A stretch of DNA of 64,000 bases, taken from positions 20,304,196 through 20,368,195 of the forward strand of contig OX463778.1 in NCBI GenBank assembly GCA_949825025.1. Reading direction: 5' to 3'. How positions within the stretch are numbered: the first letter of the stretch is position 1; each line of letters starts with the position of its first letter. Under the pieces are notes generated by a model. That model was not told the origin of the DNA. It did not search any database and saw only the letters and a list, made by a program, of their open reading frames with translations. This stretch comes from Siphlonurus alternatus (taxonomy: Eukaryota; Arthropoda; Insecta; Ephemeroptera; Siphlonuridae). This document shows positions 24,565-36,736 of the stretch, one piece after another. Both the position numbers and the translations under genes were made by a program.

Positions 24565-25142
24565 ATTCAGAAATGCACTATAAAATTATTACGTTTTTTT
24601 ACTTACAAATTATCCAGTTTTAGCTTTAGTTTTCCATTTTTTTTTAAGTTTAAACACTTATTTTTAGCTACAATTATTATTCAAATAGGTTATTTTATAA
24701 ATAATATTCTAATTATTCTAATATTAACCTATAATAATAAACAAATGGAAATCAAAAACTACTATTGACTGTTATAAAAATGCTTATAGTTTTTTATAAC
24801 AGTTAATTTAATAAATAAGAGTAGCATATTTTTTAATAATGTAATTGGTAAGGTTAGTTTTTAGTTATTATTTTAATTATCTCGGGGTTAAGATACTGCA
24901 TGTTATCTTTAGTGATGAAGGTTATTGAGTACTAATAATACTGTTGTAGTCAAGGTGAGTAAGTTGACATATTAAATTATATCAAGTACATCTCGTAACA
25001 TAGCGAGCTATCTCGGCTCTATTTGTGGGTGACGTAATTGGAGGTGTGACTGAGAAGGGGGGAGACCTGCTCTTCTTACCATTACCTAAATTACATCACA
25101 TGGTCTTGTAAAACAAGACAGAATAACGTTCAAGCTGACAAG
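24565..25142. other. AT-rich spacer downstream of the gene
   Basis: The 73-codon plus frame at 24547-24768 is a low-complexity hydrophobic product of A/T-rich DNA. Nothing supported. Confidence 0.5.
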
Positions 25143-25266
25143 ATGTACAGTCATGGCCTTAGAAAAATTCATTTTTCAGCCTTGTTAATCGTCATGCCAC
25201 ATAGGGCATGGTAAGTAACAAGGCTGCAAATGGGAAATTTTCTAAAGCAATGACTGTCATGACATC
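25143..25266. mobile_element. foldback MITE family B, copy 2
   Basis: ATGTACAGTCATGGCC at one end and the inverted TGACTGTCATGACAT at the other, with CAGCCTTGTTAATCGTCATG and AACAAGGCTGCAAATGGG inside. Matches the copies at 4129 and 51676. Confidence 0.8.
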
Positions 25267-25457
25267 AAATTCAAATTTGCAATTATATCAGAGTTTGAAG
25301 TTATTGCATCGCATGTTTTTCACTGCACTATTATTAACCAATCAATCAGTGAAACCATTATTTTTTATACATTTAATTACAACCTGCATCTATACATGAA
25401 AAATAAATGCATTAATTATATTTATTCAGGATATACTATTAATTTTTAAAAATTAAT
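25267..25457. other. short AT-rich spacer
   Basis: Nothing recognised. Confidence 0.4.
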
Positions 25458-25601
25458 AAGGGACATTCACAAAGTCTTAAGGCCACATTTAAGGCTCGAT
25501 AATTTAAAGCTTGATTTTAGGCGTGTTTTTTAGACCCAAAATTTTTGGTCTTAAATTATTGAGCCTTAATTGTGGCCTTAAGGCTTTGTGAATGTCCCTT
25601 A
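25458..25601. mobile_element. foldback element, GGGACATTCAC ends
   Basis: TAAGGGACATTCACAAAG at the left and CTTTGTGAATGTCCCTTA at the right, with inner arms AAGGCCACA/TGTGGCCTT. TA lies at both ends. A diverged half with GGGGCATTCATATAGCG…AGTCTT starts near 22167 in intron 1 of the gene, suggesting an older relative. Confidence 0.75.
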
Positions 25602-26438
25602 TAATGTTTTATTAAATTATTAACTTTTAAAATAATAAAAATCTTAATTTAAAGTTTTAACCTTTTTTTTTTCTAAAGTTATCTTAAAAAAGTTAAATAT
25701 ATACATTTATATCTGTTTAATGAAAAATATACTGCTTGTGTTCGCTAGCCAAAAAATAGTATAAAATAGATAAAATAAACTAGATAAAATCAAGAAAAAT
25801 CCTTAAATTAAATCATGAATCAGACAATGACTTTAAATAAAAAAATTTTTACAGTAAAAAACACCACAAATGTAAAGATTTTCTTATCTGCCACACGTCA
25901 CGATAAGAAATTGCTAAGATAATCACATGTAATAGATGCAAGTGTTTCAGTGGGCAGTTATCGCTGTTCGCTCGAGTGGGTGCGCCATCGAGTGTCGACG
26001 AACGTACTCTTATCTTACTTGCAAGAGAAATCAAAGTAATGTACCAAACATCATTACTCCGAGTTTAAAATGGCGTGACCTCTTTCTTTTTATTATCTCT
26101 ATGGCAGATTGTAAAATTTTGTGATAGTAAATAAAATGCTTGTCAAAAACGAGGTCATCAAATAATATGGAGATTTTAACACTTAATTTTTATGTGTAGA
26201 CATTTCATTTACTATTTGGAAAAGAGATCATAAATTGAATGTCATGGGGAGGGTAGAGGGATCAAATATCAAAACACTCTTTATGATTAATTTAGTTAAC
26301 TTTATAGCAAATTATTTAGCATCAATTTAACATCTAATAATATTGGTGCTTATGCATGTCGCCTTAAAAATAGGCAACTTGTTCAGCATCAAAATAAAGC
26401 GGGTTGCATACGTGACAGGCAAGAATGAGTTTAAAATG
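25602..26438. other. AT-rich spacer
   Basis: Overlapping 61-62 codon frames on both strands (25849-26124) have no domain features. Nothing supported. Confidence 0.45.
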
Positions 26439-26556
26439 ATTGTACACTTGTCACTTTGGAAAATTTTTCTACTTGTTAAGCACAATGTTATTTTTACGGG
26501 CAAGGTGATTAACAAGGCCGCAAAGGGAGAATTTTCAAGGCGATGAATGCACTTAT
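26439..26556. mobile_element. foldback MITE family B, copy 3 (diverged)
   Basis: TTGTACACTTGTCACTTTGG…TTGTTAAGCACAATG…GATTAACAAGGCCGCAAAGG…AATTTTCAAGGCGATG. It is clearly related to the other copies, with the left arm more diverged. The 85- and 67-codon frames here are artefacts. Confidence 0.7.
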
Positions 26557-26674
26557 AATTAAATTGATAATTTCTCCTATTCACAAATTTTTATTATGTG
26601 AATAGTTTTTTTTTTTTTTTATTCTGAAAATTGACTGAGGATCAATATTTAAAAAATCTCGTAAAACTTTTCAG

Positions 26675-27093
26675 ATGTCGCTGAATTCATCAATCCTGTT
26701 AGTATTTTTTTATCAAACATAAATTTTATAGTTTTACATAAGTTTTTTAATAAAAAGATATTAACCAACATAGTAATCTAAAATGAAATAAAATAACACT
26801 TTGATTATTTTTTTTTTAATAAAACTTAAATATAATATATTATTCACCGAGGTTTTTAGTACATAGTACTTAAACTTGTAGTATATTAATTCAATTGCAG
26901 ATTGCTTTGGATTTTATTGTGCCTCATATTGTCACAGGAGTACTAGACCTAGTACAGAAGCACTTGTTTCGATGAGAAAATGCACAAGTTTTATGAAGTC
27001 GTATTCTTTGAAGACTTGATGTTCCGGTTGCTTGAAAGCTATCAAGATGAGCCGGCGTTCGCAGCCATGGCCGACTTCATCGTCGTGCAATGA
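26675..27093 (+). pseudogene. frameshifted insect-allergen-repeat relative
   Basis: After a TTTTCAG acceptor, 26675 onwards reads DVAEFINPV, resembling 'DVDRFILLVP' of the intact gene. After an ATTGCAG acceptor, 26901 onwards reads IALDFIVPHIVTGVLDLVQK and then HLFR followed by a stop. A one-base shift at about 26971 restores EKMHKFYEVVFFEDLMFRLL followed by ESYQDEPAFAAMADFIVVQ and a TGA at 27091. The spacing of FIVP, a hydrophobic helix, 'DE', 'FFEDL' and 'PAF--M-DF' is that of one half of the allergen repeat. The first exon with a signal peptide and the second half were not found. It is 2.2 kb downstream of the intact gene on the same strand, so a tandem duplicate that has died is the best reading. 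Confidence 0.6.
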
Positions 27094-28244
27094 CTCTCGG
27101 GGTCAGCTCCATACTGCGAGGAGATGGATCATGCCATGGTTTTACATCGAACATGAACTTTAATCATTTTTTCATTGTAAATACTTTTTTTTTTGCCTTA
27201 ATTTTTTTAGAATTTGAAAAGCCTTTTAAGAAAATAGCCATTGAAAGTAAAGAGTAGAACCTATAGACAGAGACTGGAAATTTCGGAGTTTATACTCCCT
27301 AGGGTGCTTGACAACCCTTAGGATTAGAGGCATACGGACACTGGATTATGAAGTTAGGGATAGGAAAGTGTTTGAAGGTTACGCCTCTTTCAGGCGTTTA
27401 GACCCAATAATTTTATTAAAGAATAATCATCCAGGGAGGATAATATTATTTTAAAATATTATAGTAACTTAAAAATTATAATAATTAATTGCTAATACTT
27501 CATGTATGGTAACTATAATGTAAAATGTAGTAAAATGAGGACCGTGAGAAATAATATATAACATTATAATTAATTATAATTTCTGTATAATCAAATGTAT
27601 ATTTCTTGTCATATACTGTCTATATAATTATATCAAAACCTTTTTCTGTAAAAAAAAATTTTTTGTTGATTTTTTTTTGCTCTGTATTTTTGTTTGTTAT
27701 TCTCAAATAGCCTTTGAGACATTTTATTCTCTGATACCTATCGGCTATTTGGTTATATGTAAACAAAGAGTTTGTTGTTACAAAAATGGGAAAAAAAAAA
27801 ATATTCTAACCAATCTCCGATGCGTCTATAAAATACATATTTTTTAGCACACAAGATATCGTATAAACATACAATGTTTTGTTTAGCAAAATTGTTATGT
27901 AATATCAAGAAACTTATTATGCAGAGGTGTACTTTTTACTACAATATTTTCAAAAATATTTTCAGAACCACATTATCACGTTAATTATGATCTAGTTTTC
28001 TAGATCTAGTTATTGAGCAGTGTCCCGCAGTAAACAAAATCGTGGCAATATTGCATTGATGTTAATTACAGCTATGGAGTTTTTTTAAGTCTGTATTAAA
28101 TCTGTGTAAATAATTATATTAAAAACAAAAAATCAAGCGTTTGAAAATACTAATTAAGGTTATCCAATTAATTTTAAATGCTTTTTAGATGAACAAGCAA
28201 TGTATGAATTCGTGAACTTCATTTTTTTTAGATGCCTTATAGAT
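27094..28244. other. spacer downstream of the pseudogene
   Basis: Remaining sequence up to about 27150 may still be pseudogene tail. A slightly GC-richer patch at 27255-27400 is unrecognised. The rest is AT-rich. Confidence 0.4.
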
Positions 28245-28377
28245 TGTATAATCATCGCCTCGAAAAATTTTCCTTTGCAGCCTTGTTCATCATCATGCCC
28301 CGTAAGAATAACACAGTGCAAGGGGATTAATTAACAAGACTGCAAGTGGGAAATTTTCCAAGACGACAAGTGTACAA
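28245..28377. mobile_element. foldback MITE family B, copy 4
   Basis: TTGTATAATCATCGCCTCG…TTTGCAGCCTTGTTCATC…ATTAACAAGACTGCAAGTGG…GACGACAAGTGTACAA. Well-preserved arms. With copies 2 and 3 it makes three of this family within 3.3 kb around the pseudogene. Confidence 0.8.
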
Positions 28378-30555
28378 ATTAAAAAAAAAATGTAAAAATT
28401 ATATAAGCAATACAAAGAGAGTAAATAGAGCTTCAATTCAGCTGATTTTTTGGTGTTTCCATCGTACTATCTAAACCTATGTAAAAAAAAAAAAAAAAAA
28501 AAAAAACGTGAATTCGTTTTTTCACCAAGAAGATTTTTTTTAGGGAAAATTCCTTTACGAAACGTCGGTTCAAACCAAAAAATACAGTTGATAATTGAAT
28601 ACTTAGATTTTTTACGTCATTTACAACCGAGAAAAGTTAAAAAAACACTTTGCTTCATTTTCAAGTGCAAGATGGACCATATCGACACAAATGAGCATCG
28701 CGAGGCGCACTCACTTGAAGCAGCCTCTATAGCATACATTCTTATTTCAATTTCATTTTTTTTTAAAATGCTATGAAAATAATTTTCTCTGTAACTTTGA
28801 CATGTTATATATCATATTTTTTGAAAAAAAAAACGATAATATGAATACAGAAAAACTGTGTGCATAAATTATTCTTATTGTAAGCTATCAAAGAACTTTT
28901 AAAATTCGAAAATGATATTTCATCAGAGTTCAACTATTTGTATATCATTGGCATTCAAAGTAAATGAAGGGAAATTTGCATGATATTCAGCACCAATTAT
29001 TCACTCTAACAACCATAAAGTGTCTATTTGCAGGCTAGTTAATATGCACGCCTTGTATATATGCCACCAGTTCCACATGAATGTATCTGAACAATGATGT
29101 ACCATAAGTTAAATGCTGAATTACAAATTACCAAATTTAATTATTAATTAATTTTGGAATAGTAATTTATACCCACGCGGCTATGTGTCAAGTTATTACA
29201 TTATTATTATGAGCCTGGTATTGTCATCTATTGTATTTATAAAATTATCTTTTATTCCACCTTATGTAAGATTTTTTTTTAAATTTACAGTTAAAAATCT
29301 TCTTATGACATTCAAAATATATTTTCAGGTATTTCTGCAACGTCTTGCACAGTAATATGAAAGTGCTTTGACTTTTCTAATGGCGAGTCCCGAGTTTAAC
29401 TACATAATTTTGATATAGCTTACGTCGTTAGTTACCTTACCACTCTGTAGCTCAAATCGTGCAAAAATATCACACTAAAAGATTTTTTCCTTTGGCACGT
29501 GCACTGTAATTTAACTTTTTGACCTCAGTTAAAAAAAATTGCCAACTAAAACACTCCGTGTAGGTTTGACGTATTTTCAGAGCTCGTATTTTATGCTGAC
29601 CTGCATAATTAAATGCTCAAAGCTAGTGTTTTTGTTTTACTATCTCTAAACAGGTTTCAAATTTTAATTTCCTATGCTAAATGAAAGTTTTGGCTATTAC
29701 AAATAAATTAATAAGTCCATCTTTGTATTGGTTTACTGTTGTATTGCTGTACTGTGGGGTGATTGTGACTTGACAAAGTCTTCCAAACTAAAGCATGAGA
29801 ATAATATGACTTAATTTCATATCACCCTGAGAAGTTTTAGTTTAAATTGAAATCAAATTGGACAATGTCAGCAACTTTGAAGCTACTTAAGTATGGTATT
29901 TAAAGAAAGAAGTATATATTAATTTTATAACAGGTCTGTTTAACATCAATAAGATATTATTATATTTTATAGTACAAAAACTTTAACTTCCAGCTACCTT
30001 ATAGAAACTATAATGTACTTTATATAAATATTATTCAAACACTATATACCTTTCTTAAAATCAATAAAATTTTATCTAAAAAATATACTTTTGTTTTCTT
30101 CATTCAATTTTTTGAACTCGGCATTTTCCTATCTATAAATACATAAAACAAAAATATTGTATGTATATAGTATTGTATTTTATTACCTTTGAAAAGTATA
30201 TTTTATTTCTTTCAGATATATGAATTTTTTTCTATTGCACATTTTTTTTTTTTTTTTTTGTATCTATAAAAGTCGTATATAAAATATATGTATTATTACT
30301 ATAAAGCATATAAAATATAATATTCTACATGTTTATCACTATATTTATACGATTGTGAAATATTTTGCTCAACAGCATACAGTGAGAATGCAATCAAACA
30401 ATATTCAATACATAATATTGCATATTTATAAATCAGCTTTACAAAAAGGAAGATTTTGTATGATATTTCCTCTTTTAATAAATTGAATTATTTAGTGTGA
30501 GTGAGATACACTGCATTGAAAGAGAGCTTACAAACTATGGCATGCAGTAAAGATC
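28378..30555. other. AT-rich spacer with poly(A) run
   Basis: Contains an A-run at about 28482-28506. The 108-codon frame starting at 28450 runs through that A-run (lysine tract) and shows no domain; it is not called. No other support for genes. Confidence 0.45.
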
Positions 30556-30700
30556 AGGGGGGTCTTCAAATAACACCACTTAACCTAAACTTATTATAGC
30601 CTAAGACTGTCTTATATAGCGCAACAATAAAGAATACACTAACGTAAGGCTGTCTTAATTTTAGGATTGTTGTAATTTGTGTTATTTGAAGACCCCCCTA
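30556..30700. mobile_element. foldback element, GGGGGGTCTTC ends
   Basis: AGGGGGGTCTTCAAATAACA at the left and the inverted GTTATTTGAAGACCCCCCT at the right, 145 bp. A lone GACCCCCCTGAAT near 58284 may be a stray end of the same family. Confidence 0.75.
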
Positions 30701-31057
30701 ATTCACTAATATAATAAGGACCTTAAGTGAAAATGACGTTGATTAGCTCTTTTGTACCAAAAATATTCAAATATTCAATGTTTCAAATTATTTGTGAGAA
30801 GTTCTTTTAATTATAATTTTGTCATCTAATTTAAATTCCAGGATCCATTAATAAGCTACAAGTATTTATTATCTTACTTGGTTACATTGAAAGTAGCTCA
30901 TACTGCTTAGGGGGGATTTCCGACTTTTCGTAAGTAACTTGTGTTTGAAATGAAAAAAAAAAAAAAAAAAAAAAAAAAATCGTTCATGGACAACCTGCAT
31001 GATTTTTTTTAGATAATTAATCTATTATTGTCTATTTAAAAAAAAATACAAAAAAAT

Positions 31058-31225
31058 ACTACAAAACGCTGTGACGTTATAGTCATGTAAATATTTAACA
31101 TGGAAACATACGAGAACTACTTGACAACTTAACTACATATGATGTTACATAATTTTAAGAGAGGGTTCCAAAAATTAGAAGAAAAAAACTGACAATACAT
31201 AACTCTAGGTCTAGCAGAGCTTCTA
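31058..31225. mobile_element. foldback family D, partial copy
   Basis: CGCTGTGACGTTATAGTCAT and, further on, CTGACAATACATAACTC match the element at 32604-32860. One arm is mostly lost. Confidence 0.6.
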
Positions 31226-32159
31226 TTGTCTATTTGATTTCTTTACTATTATAATAAAAATAGGCATGCATTTTTATAAAATCTAAATCACAAGTATGTA
31301 AATAAAAAAATATTATTGATTTTAAGTCTAGCTGTGAAAAGAACAAAAATGACAGCTGTCATTTATTTGAAAGATTAAGTAAATTTCAACAAGTTTCATC
31401 ACAATTTTGAATTCTCATACATCAAAGTTTTTCTTTGCTTATTCATTTTGTTTATCTTGAACAAAAGTTTCTTTTCATGTACTCCCAAATGATTTGAAAG
31501 TATTTCTACTTCTCAATCTTCTTTCAGAAATAAATTGTTTACTTTCTTGATTTGTAAAAGGTAGTGAGTTGTTCTAAGTATTTTTTTTTTTATAATATAT
31601 ATTTTTTTAATTTAATTGAAATCTATAGTCAATATATAAAGAAATTTATAATTTAGTGTAAAAAGAAAAAAAAAAAGTTTAAAAACAAAACAGCTAAATC
31701 AGTGCCATAGAGTTTTAGATACGTAAAAGTTGTTTGAAAATCTAATTTGCGTCATATAAGGTTGAAGAAAAGTTTTGTGAATGGAGAACATTAGTGGAAA
31801 TTGAATCTCACTTCTTTCACAGCCGCCACGCTCCGTTTTGCCTAAAGAAGTAAAATTGTGTGACTTAAACATTTTTGAACATTTAAATTATATTTTAAAT
31901 ATAAAATGTTGTTTTAAACTTCATATAATTAAATTTCTTATAAACTTTATAAATCACTAATTCTTATATAAAATATATATTTTTGTATACATTTTAAACA
32001 CACTCCATTCAAATATGTTTTGTTTTTGTTTTTTCAGGAATTTGTATACGATATAATTATAATTATACAGAAATATAAATATTTCATTTCTAAAGGATCA
32101 TAAAATTTTCAAACATAAGATGAAGAATTATATTATTGTTCTCTTCCCCCTGATTTTAT
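31226..32159. other. AT-rich spacer
   Basis: No gene or repeat family recognised. Confidence 0.45.
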
Positions 32160-32350
32160 CAATTTTTGCTTGTGCTAACTATTTACCCATGATTTGATCG
32201 AGATAGATAAAAGAATTTAACTTTGTGACGTCATGATAATGTCACCAAATCAATCTTTGTCCGTCCAAATATTGACATTGTAAAGTCAAATTCTAACATC
32301 TATCTCGATAAAAACAGAGGTAAATAATTAGCACCAACAGGTGAAAATTA
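32160..32350. mobile_element. foldback element with ATCGAGATAGAT arms
   Basis: GTGCTAACTATTTACC, ATCGAGATAGAT and GAATTTAACTTTGTGACGTC on the left pair with GACATTGTAAAGTC, ATCTATCTCGAT and GGTAAATAATTAGCAC on the right. Moderately diverged arms. Confidence 0.65.
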
Positions 32351-32358
32351 GTATTAAT

Positions 32359-32456
32359 CGTCTTTATGTCGAGGTTAAGACATAAATGCTTTGATTGTAT
32401 CAGGTAAAAAAGAATAATTAATGTTAAAATTTCAACCTCGTCACACATAAAGATGT
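32359..32456. mobile_element. small inverted repeat, CTTTATGT arms
   Basis: CGTCTTTATGTCGAGGTTAA at the left and AACCTCGTCACACATAAAGATG at the right pair imperfectly (98 bp). It lies against the preceding foldback. Confidence 0.45.
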
Positions 32457-32603
32457 ATTATTTATGAACTGTGATCCCTGTAAAAAGGATATTTGTGATT
32501 TTCATTTGAATGTAAATTGACTTCGTTTATTTATAGATGATAATGTTCTCATTTGTAAATGATTATATCATTTTTACTGATATTATAATATGGCACTGGT
32601 CAA

Positions 32604-32860
32604 CCTTCATGAATTTTTTATTGCATATTTAGATAGTACCTCAAGTTATATATTGTCAATGTATTTCTTTAGGAAAGACGCTGTGACGTCATAGTCATGC
32701 AACGTCTTTCCTTATGCTTGCATGTTAAATATTTGCATGAATATGACGTCACAGCGTTTTGCAGTACAATTTTGAGGGTGTTAGAGGGTAAAAAATATCT
32801 GAAAAACATTGACAATACATAACTCGCGGTGCTTTATAAAAAATATTATATTCATGAAGT
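32604..32860. mobile_element. foldback family D, full copy
   Basis: Ends ACTTCATGAA/CCTTCATGAA. Arms contain AGTTAT(A/G)TATTGTCAATG and a CTGTGACGTCATAGTCATGC block facing GCATGAATATGACGTCACAG across the centre. A duplicated GGAAAGACG/CGTCTTTCC lies near the middle. Related sequences: 31058 and 57816. Confidence 0.75.
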
Positions 32861-34425
<1,565 letters not shown>

Positions 34426-34549
34426 GGCAATTCACGAAAGAGTTATCCAAAAAGTTATCCAGCTTTTCTCACTAACCATACACGGTTTTAGCGTCATTTC
34501 ATTTATACTAAACGTAAGAAATCTGGACAGCTCTCTTTTGAATTGCACC
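34426..34549. mobile_element. foldback MITE family A, copy 2
   Basis: GGCAATTCACGAAAGAGTTA and the inverted CTCTCTTTTGAATTGCACC, with TATCCAGCTTTTCTCACTAA inside. More diverged than copy 1. Confidence 0.75.
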
Positions 34550-34727
34550 TATTAACTAATATATTATACATGCAGTATAATGTCACTATCATTTAATTTG
34601 TATACATGCATTCAAAAATATAAAACATATTAAATTTTATAGGGGGGGGGGTATTATGTATCGTGTGTGTGTGTATAGAATGGTCTTACGACCAAACACC
34701 GCCTACAATAAGGAAATTATTCTATTA
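34550..34727. other. short spacer with G-run and GT repeat
   Basis: A run of about ten G at 34643-34652 followed by (GT)n. Confidence 0.5.
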
Positions 34728-35106
34728 TTTTTTTTACAGGGATATGCCCTTATGAGCTTACAGCTCGCTGCGGGGTAATGGATAGGGAAAAGGTAGGGTA
34801 AGGATGGTGGCCACGGCCTATTACGCATCCCAACATTCGATGAAGGGAGACTGAGGGAACCGTGGAAAACCTCAGTCAAAAACCTCTACTTCTTATCAAT
34901 GGACCAAAGCGATGTCCAAAGCCTGGAGAACCACACACAAATGCATCATTGAATTGGGTGGAAAGCTAGATGAATTTAACCCCGGGAGGGATCAACGTAA
35001 TTTTTACTTGAAACGGTCACTCATCCAAGTACTAACCACGCTCGACGTAGCTTCTCTTCGGTGATCTAACTAGAACTGGTCAATGCACTGCGCCACGCTC
35101 GACCTC
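34728..35106 (-). mobile_element. 5S-headed SINE, copy 2
   Basis: On the minus strand from 35106: GAGGTCGAGCGTGGCGCAGT, TGCATTGACCAGTTCTAG, GATCACCGAAGAG, ACGTCGAGCGTGGTTAGT, TACTTGGATGAGTGACCG, then a family-specific body and a terminal A-run (T-run 34728-34736). The head matches the internal control region of 5S rRNA (box A-like GTCGAGC, then the C-box GGATG-GTGACC), which would serve as an internal RNA polymerase III promoter. No protein; mobilised in trans by a LINE. Confidence 0.85.
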
Positions 35107-36399
35107 ATAATTTTTGCTAAAATATCTGAAAATCTATTTTTAAAAGCAATTTGATACAGGTTGTGTCAGGGGTGATAATAATAAAATATAGAATCTTTAA
35201 TGTAAAAGAAGTTCCTGTCAAGGAAGTGTAATATAGAATCAAATTAAGTCTTTGTGTTCACCTGGTGCTACTAATTGCGTCAAGATGAAAAGGAGACGAG
35301 AAGCTATGCAAACAATATTTAATCAATACATCAATGACATTTTACTTCCTTCGCTTCGAGCAATTATAATGAAAATATAATATTACTTATTATATTAAAA
35401 AAAAATAAAGTGAAGTAAATTTAATTCAGTATTTATTCTGAATGTTAGTTACTTTTATTATTTTTTTTTATTATTTATATGAATTCTTATTTTTTTCATG
35501 TAATATGATTACAATTTCAAGTAATATACAATAATAAAGTTGAATTATAAATTAAGACTATTTTTATATTATATTATTATTATTATAGACACGTACATAG
35601 TTAATACACATGCCATATATATGTAATAATTCTTTATATAATTGTATAATGTATAAAATTTATAACGAACTTGAATCAAAGCAATTTTGTAGGTAATTTT
35701 ATTAAAAAAAAAAGTTTATAATATGAAAGTGTTATCACCCTAAATTTTAAACTGATAGTCTCATATCTACTTTTATTTTTACATGCACTCATAAAATTCA
35801 CGAATTTGCATTTAATTTTAAATTGAAAAAAAAGTGTCTCTTTTTTTTTTGGTGTAAGCGACGACTGTGATTTGAACATCAAAGGGATGTGTTTACCGCT
35901 AGAGTGGGCAGCCAGGCTCATGAAGAATGCACTTTGTTATCAGTCTGGTTGCTGTCACATGTTATTGTGGGTCGTTTCCTCCCTAACAGCAAATTGGTTT
36001 ACAGAATTCTGCTCCTCAAACGACACAACATAACAAAAATATTCGTTTCTCTTTTTTTTTTTTTACGTCTTCAAACAATAGCAACTCTAACCTTTCACGC
36101 TACAAAAGACATTTTTTAGTATATAAAACAAAGGAGTAAAGCATTGAGCATGAAGTAAAATAGATACAACAAAATAAAATAAAATAAATATTTTATAAAA
36201 TATTTGTATTTTATGTAAAATAAAATATAAATAAAAAACTTTTTTCATAAAATAAAATGCAAAAGCAGTTCAAAATCAATGTCAGTAAGATAAAAAAAAT
36301 ATTGATTATTTATATACATAAAAAGGAATCGAATGAAATAATATATAAAAGTTAAAACATGTTCTAAAACTTAATTACTTAAAATTATGGTTTGAGAAA
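35107..36399. other. AT-rich spacer
   Basis: The 81-codon minus and 76-codon plus frames at 35676-36119 overlap each other and have no recognised domain. Nothing called. Confidence 0.45.
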
Positions 36400-36736
36400 A
36401 ATGAACAACATACATGTATGAAAAAATTTTATTGCAGAAATGAATAAAGGGTACCAAATTATGCTACTCTGAATTTTTTCAGATTTTTTTGAAACCCAGA
36501 ACTATTTTTAAATAATTATTGAAAGTTCTGTGATTTCAGTTGGCACCCCTGAATTCTTTATAAAAAGGATAGAGACTGGACGCCTGTTGACGCCTCCAGG
36601 GGGCGTGGCCGCACTTTCAATAATTATTTCAAAATAGTTCTGGGTCTCAAAAAAATCTGAAAAAATTCAGAGTAGCATAATTTGGTACCGTCTATTCATT
36701 TCTGCAATAAAAAAAATTTCATGTATGTTGTCCATT
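36400..36736. mobile_element. foldback family C, copy 2
   Basis: Outer ends AATGAACAACATACATG and inverted CATGTATGTTGTCCATT. Inner arms ATTGCAGAAATG, AGGGTACCAAATTATGC, CTGAATTTTTTCAG and AACTATTTT with TTGAAAGT are as in copies 1 and 3. The central loop (about 36535-36615) differs from the other copies and holds GACGCCTGTTGACGCCTCC. Confidence 0.85.

Noticed and set aside
28450..28776. 108-aa ORF
   Set aside because: Passes through a ~25-base A-run giving a lysine tract, and shows no domain or promoter evidence.
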